NCBI RefSeq assembly: GCF_000422645.1
Contig: NZ_AUGL01000024.1
Span: forward strand, 1-64,000
Length of the DNA: 64,000 bases
DNA from: Ferrimonas futtsuensis DSM 18154
GTDB lineage: Bacteria > Pseudomonadota > Gammaproteobacteria > Enterobacterales > Shewanellaceae
Direction of reading: 5' to 3'
Shown: piece after piece, positions 60,987-64,000 of the stretch
Layout: each line of letters opens with the position of its first letter
Numbering within the stretch: the stretch's first letter is position 1
The notes under the pieces: model-generated
Told to the model about the DNA's origin: nothing
The model's database searches: none
The model's input: the letters and a program-made list of their open reading frames with translations, nothing else
Made by a program: the position numbers and the translations under genes

Positions 60987-63900
60987 CGCGTTGTTCCTCT
61001 TGGGTGGGCACCTTATAGAGCACCGCATAGATGACCGGCATAATCAGCAGGGTCAGGAAGGTGGCCAGGCTCAGGCCGCCGATGATGGTGGCGGCCATGG
61101 GGCCGAACAGCGGATCCCACCAAAGGGGAATCATCCCCAGCACCGTGGTCAGGGCCGCCATGCTGATGGCCAGAGTCCGGTTGAGGGCAGATTCCACCAG
61201 GGCATCGAAGGCGGAACGCCCTCTTGCCAACTCCAGGTTGATCTGATCCATCAACACAATGCCGTTTTTGATGATCATCCCGGTAAGGGCGATGGTGCCC
61301 ACGATGGACATGAAGCCGAAGGGCTTGGCCGACAGCATCATGATGGGAACCACACCGATGGAAGCCAGCGGAATGGTCAGTGCGATGACGGCGGGCTGCC
61401 TCAACCCGTTGAACATGGCCACCATCAGGATCAGCATGAAGACACCGGCTTTCGGCAGTTGAGCGAAGATATCCCGAACCGATCTGTCTTCGTCGTAGAA
61501 CTCGCCACCCCACTCCATGTGGTAGCCCTCGGGCAGGGGTATGGCTTCAATCTTGTCGGCGATTTCCAGCCGGGCCTGGGAGGCGTAAACCCCCTCCACG
61601 TCGGCCTGCACCGTCATGGTTCTCTGCCGGTTCCGGCGCCAGATCTGCCCCTCCTCGAACTGCAGTTGGAAGCCGTCCACCACCTGACCCAGAGGCACAA
61701 CATGGTTGCCCAGCAAAGGGGTGACCGGCAGAGTCAGCAGAGAGCTGAAGTCGTTTCTGCGCACTTCGGGGCTTCGCAGCAGCACCGGCAGCCGGTCACG
61801 ACCCTGATAGAGGCTGGTGACCATAAAGCCATCGGTGGCCCGCGCCAGGGCGATGTTGACGTCGTTACGGCTAACACCGGTGAGCCGTGCCCTGTCCTGA
61901 TTGAATATGGGGACCAATACCTTGGAGGGCTGGCGCCAGTCATCCCGGACGTACGTCAGGTTGGGGTGAGCGTTCATGATCGCCTTGGCCTGACTGGACA
62001 GCTGGCGCAACACTTCGGGATTCGGGCCGCTGAATCGGGCCTCGATGTTGAACTTGTCCACGGTGGCCAGCTTCAGGGGACGGAACCTGGGCTCGGCATG
62101 GGGAAAGTGGGCCTTGAGGTAGGCGTTGCCCCGACGGCGCAGCTGAGGAATCTGCTCATAACTGTCCAGATTAACCAGGATCTGACCGTAGGCGGGATCG
62201 TTGGGCTCGGGCTCGTAGGTCACGGTGAACCTGGGGGCACCGCCGCCGATGAAGCTGGCAATGCTGTTGACCTCGGGCTGCTCCAGCAACCAGGCCTCGA
62301 TCTTGGCCATGTCCGCCGCCGTCTGGTTGATGTCGCCCCCCTGGGGAAGCCAGTAATCCACGAAGGTGATGGCTCTGTCGGAACCGGGCATAAAATTCAG
62401 CACTACCTTGGTGCTGAGCACGGCGGTGACCACCAGGGCGCCGCCAATCACGCTAAGCGCGGTTTTGCGGTTGTTGAGGATCCAGGTGATCGCAGTTCGG
62501 GCCGTGCCCTGCCAGGTAGGCACCCCAGCGGCATCGTCGGCGGGTTGGTAGAAGGCCCAGCACATCAGTGGGGTCACGGTCACCGCCACCACCCAACTCA
62601 GCAGCAGGGAGGAAGCCATCACTTTGAACAGGTCGATGGCGAACTCTGCCGCCGCCGTCTGGCTGAACAGCACTGGTGAGGTGGCCGCCACGGCGATCAG
62701 GGTGGCGGCCAGAAGGGGGAGCTGGGTCTCGGTCACCGATTGGGTGGCCGCGACCCTGCGCTCGACGCCGGTGCGAACCTTGGCGATGTAGAGATCGGTG
62801 ATGACGATGGCGTTGTCCACCAGCATCCCCAGGGCCAGGATAAAGGCACCGACGGAAACCCGGTGCAGGTCGACGCCGGCAATCAGCATATAGACCAGGG
62901 TCAGCAGCAGGGTGATCCCCAGGCTGGTGCCGACTATGGTGGCGCTTCGCCAGCCCATGAAGATCCACAGCACCACCACCACGATGGCCACGGCGCTCAG
63001 CAGGTTGCCGGTAAAGTTATTGACCGACTTCTGCACCTCATCGGGCTGGAATACGATGGTGTGCACCTTGACGCCGGCGGGCATCCGCGACTCAAACTCG
63101 GCCATTGCCTCTTTGAGGCTATCGCCTATGGCGACGACGTTGAGGCCATCTTTGGGGTTCACCGCCAGGGTGATCGCCCGCTGGCCATTGAACCGGTTCA
63201 TCACCAGGGGCGTCTCGCTGTCGGCTTCGAAGAGGTCGGCGACGTCTCCCAGCTTGAATCTCTGGTTCTCCACGGGGCCGGCTCCGGCGCGCAAGATCAA
63301 CGCGTTCATCGATTCCACCGAGTCCAGGGTGTCCGCATGGCTGAGGCGAACCCGCTCGTAGCCCAGGGTCAATTGCCCGGGGTGACTGATGAGGCTCTGG
63401 CTGTAGAGCTGGTCCAGCAGCTGAGCTGGGGTCATCTGGTATCTGGCCAGGCGGGCTTCATCGATCTCGATAAAGACCGCCCGCTCATGCAGACCCTGGA
63501 CAGTCACCTTGTTGACGCCATCCACCGCGTTCAGCTGGCGTTGGAACAGCCGGGCGTAGTGGTTGAGCTCCCGGGGTGGAATGCCATCGCCGGTGACCGC
63601 GAACATCATGCCAAACACTTCGGAAAACTCATCCACCACCACGGAAATTTGGGCTTCGAGGGGCAGCGCCAACTTGACGTCATTGACCTTGCGCCTGAGC
63701 AGATCCCACTGTTGGGGCAGTTGCTCCCCGGTGGTGGTTTCCACCAGATCGACGAAGATCATCGATTGGCCGGGGCGACTGACCGAGCGCAGCTTCCACA
63801 GACGCCCCATCTCCTGCAGCTTGCGCTCCATGACATCGGTGACCCTGAGCTCCACCTCCTCGGCACTGGCGCCGGGGTAGAGGGTTACGACCGCGGCGGT

Positions 63901-64000
63901 TTTGACGGTGAAGGCGGGATCCTCCAGCTTGCCCAGGGCAAAGTAGCCATAGAGGCCCATCAGGCAGAGTAGAGTGGTGATGAAACTGGTGAAAAAGCGC
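60979..64000 (-). CDS. RND efflux pump, HAE1 family (5' end outside the window)
   Basis: Inner-membrane RND transporter. The frame is open through the right edge, so the start lies outside; about 1006 residues are visible and perhaps 15-30 are missing. Visible features include CLMGLYGYFALGKLEDPAFTVK (N-terminal, split by the edge), LGMLVDNAIVITDLYI (the transmembrane proton-relay motif with Asp-Asn in place of the usual Asp-Asp), and two large periplasmic parts. The Asp-Asn variant is found in other RND groups, so activity need not be lost. It differs clearly from the pump at 54452. It overlaps the outer-membrane factor gene by eight bases. Substrate is unknown. Confidence 0.9.
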   Translation of the reverse strand, partial: RFFTSFITTLLCLMGLYGYFALGKLEDPAFTVKTAAVVTLYPGASAEEVELRVTDVMERKLQEMGRLWKLRSVSRPGQSMIFVDLVETTTGEQLPQQWDLLRRKVNDVKLALPLEAQISVVVDEFSEVFGMMFAVTGDGIPPRELNHYARLFQRQLNAVDGVNKVTVQGLHERAVFIEIDEARLARYQMTPAQLLDQLYSQSLISHPGQLTLGYERVRLSHADTLDSVESMNALILRAGAGPVENQRFKLGDVADLFEADSETPLVMNRFNGQRAITLAVNPKDGLNVVAIGDSLKEAMAEFESRMPAGVKVHTIVFQPDEVQKSVNNFTGNLLSAVAIVVVVLWIFMGWRSATIVGTSLGITLLLTLVYMLIAGVDLHRVSVGAFILALGMLVDNAIVITDLYIAKVRTGVERRVAATQSVTETQLPLLAATLIAVAATSPVLFSQTAAAEFAIDLFKVMASSLLLSWVVAVTVTPLMCWAFYQPADDAAGVPTWQGTARTAITWILNNRKTALSVIGGALVVTAVLSTKVVLNFMPGSDRAITFVDYWLPQGGDINQTAADMAKIEAWLLEQPEVNSIASFIGGGAPRFTVTYEPEPNDPAYGQILVNLDSYEQIPQLRRRGNAYLKAHFPHAEPRFRPLKLATVDKFNIEARFSGPNPEVLRQLSSQAKAIMNAHPNLTYVRDDWRQPSKVLVPIFNQDRARLTGVSRNDVNIALARATDGFMVTSLYQGRDRLPVLLRSPEVRRNDFSSLLTLPVTPLLGNHVVPLGQVVDGFQLQFEEGQIWRRNRQRTMTVQADVEGVYASQARLEIADKIEAIPLPEGYHMEWGGEFYDEDRSVRDIFAQLPKAGVFMLILMVAMFNGLRQPAVIALTIPLASIGVVPIMMLSAKPFGFMSIVGTIALTGMIIKNGIVLMDQINLELARGRSAFDALVESALNRTLAISMAALTTVLGMIPLWWDPLFGPMAATIIGGLSLATFLTLLIMPVIYAVLYKVPTQEEQRDA

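Overview
The window looks like a chromosomal piece of a marine, respiration-versatile gammaproteobacterium of the order Alteromonadales. Ferrimonas or a Shewanella relative is my best guess. The reasons are the gene content (a TonB2-type cluster with DUF3450, TtpC, ExbB2, ExbD, TonB and a TPR protein; several SRI-type TonB-dependent receptors; a GlyGly-CTERM protein; DinG, PriC, PolB, DUF2057 and DUF2897) and a fairly high GC content with many strong GC-hairpin/T-tract terminators. The genus is an inference from family knowledge. I see no rRNA, tRNA, CRISPR array, insertion sequence or phage gene.

Layout. 0.4-6.1 kb: a tightly overlapping nhaA-acnA-fumC operon (Na+/H+ antiporter, aconitase A, class II fumarase). 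6.6-9.6 kb: an FNR-like regulator with an altered cysteine set, divergent from an unrecognised 693-residue exported protein. 10.3-10.9 kb: a probable 30-residue membrane peptide gene and a truncated haemoglobin. 11.3-17.3 kb: one giant exported protein, with a PQQ-type sugar dehydrogenase propeller followed by PKD, Ig-like, cadherin-like, chitobiase-C and three LamG modules. 17.4-19.3 kb (minus): a histone-deacetylase-like gene, comFB and a DUF3108 gene. 19.4-23.6 kb (minus): dinG, a TSUP permease, priC and a DUF2057 gene. polB diverges from dinG across a 62-bp gap that holds one LexA-type box.

26.2-51 kb is an outer-membrane uptake region: a porin, five TonB-dependent receptors in two sequence subfamilies, the complete TonB2 energising operon (31.2-36.2 kb) and a DUF885 lipoprotein that looks like a metallopeptidase. 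Nearly every receptor is a single-gene transcription unit with a long upstream region and a strong terminator. The simplest reading is that the TonB2 complex powers these receptors. The substrate is not shown by the sequence; peptides are a guess from the peptidase neighbour.

51.2-64 kb: a methyl-accepting chemotaxis protein, an RND efflux pair (adaptor and pump), an exported metzincin-type protease with a GlyGly-CTERM tail, a small DUF2897 protein, and a minus-strand efflux operon (RND pump then outer-membrane factor) whose pump gene runs off the right edge of the window.

No single locus is an obviously new system. The best leads are the HDAC-like/ComFB/DUF3108 operon, the 30-residue membrane peptide, the FNR-like protein with a shifted cysteine set, the DinG that lacks one Fe-S cysteine, and the modular sugar dehydrogenase.
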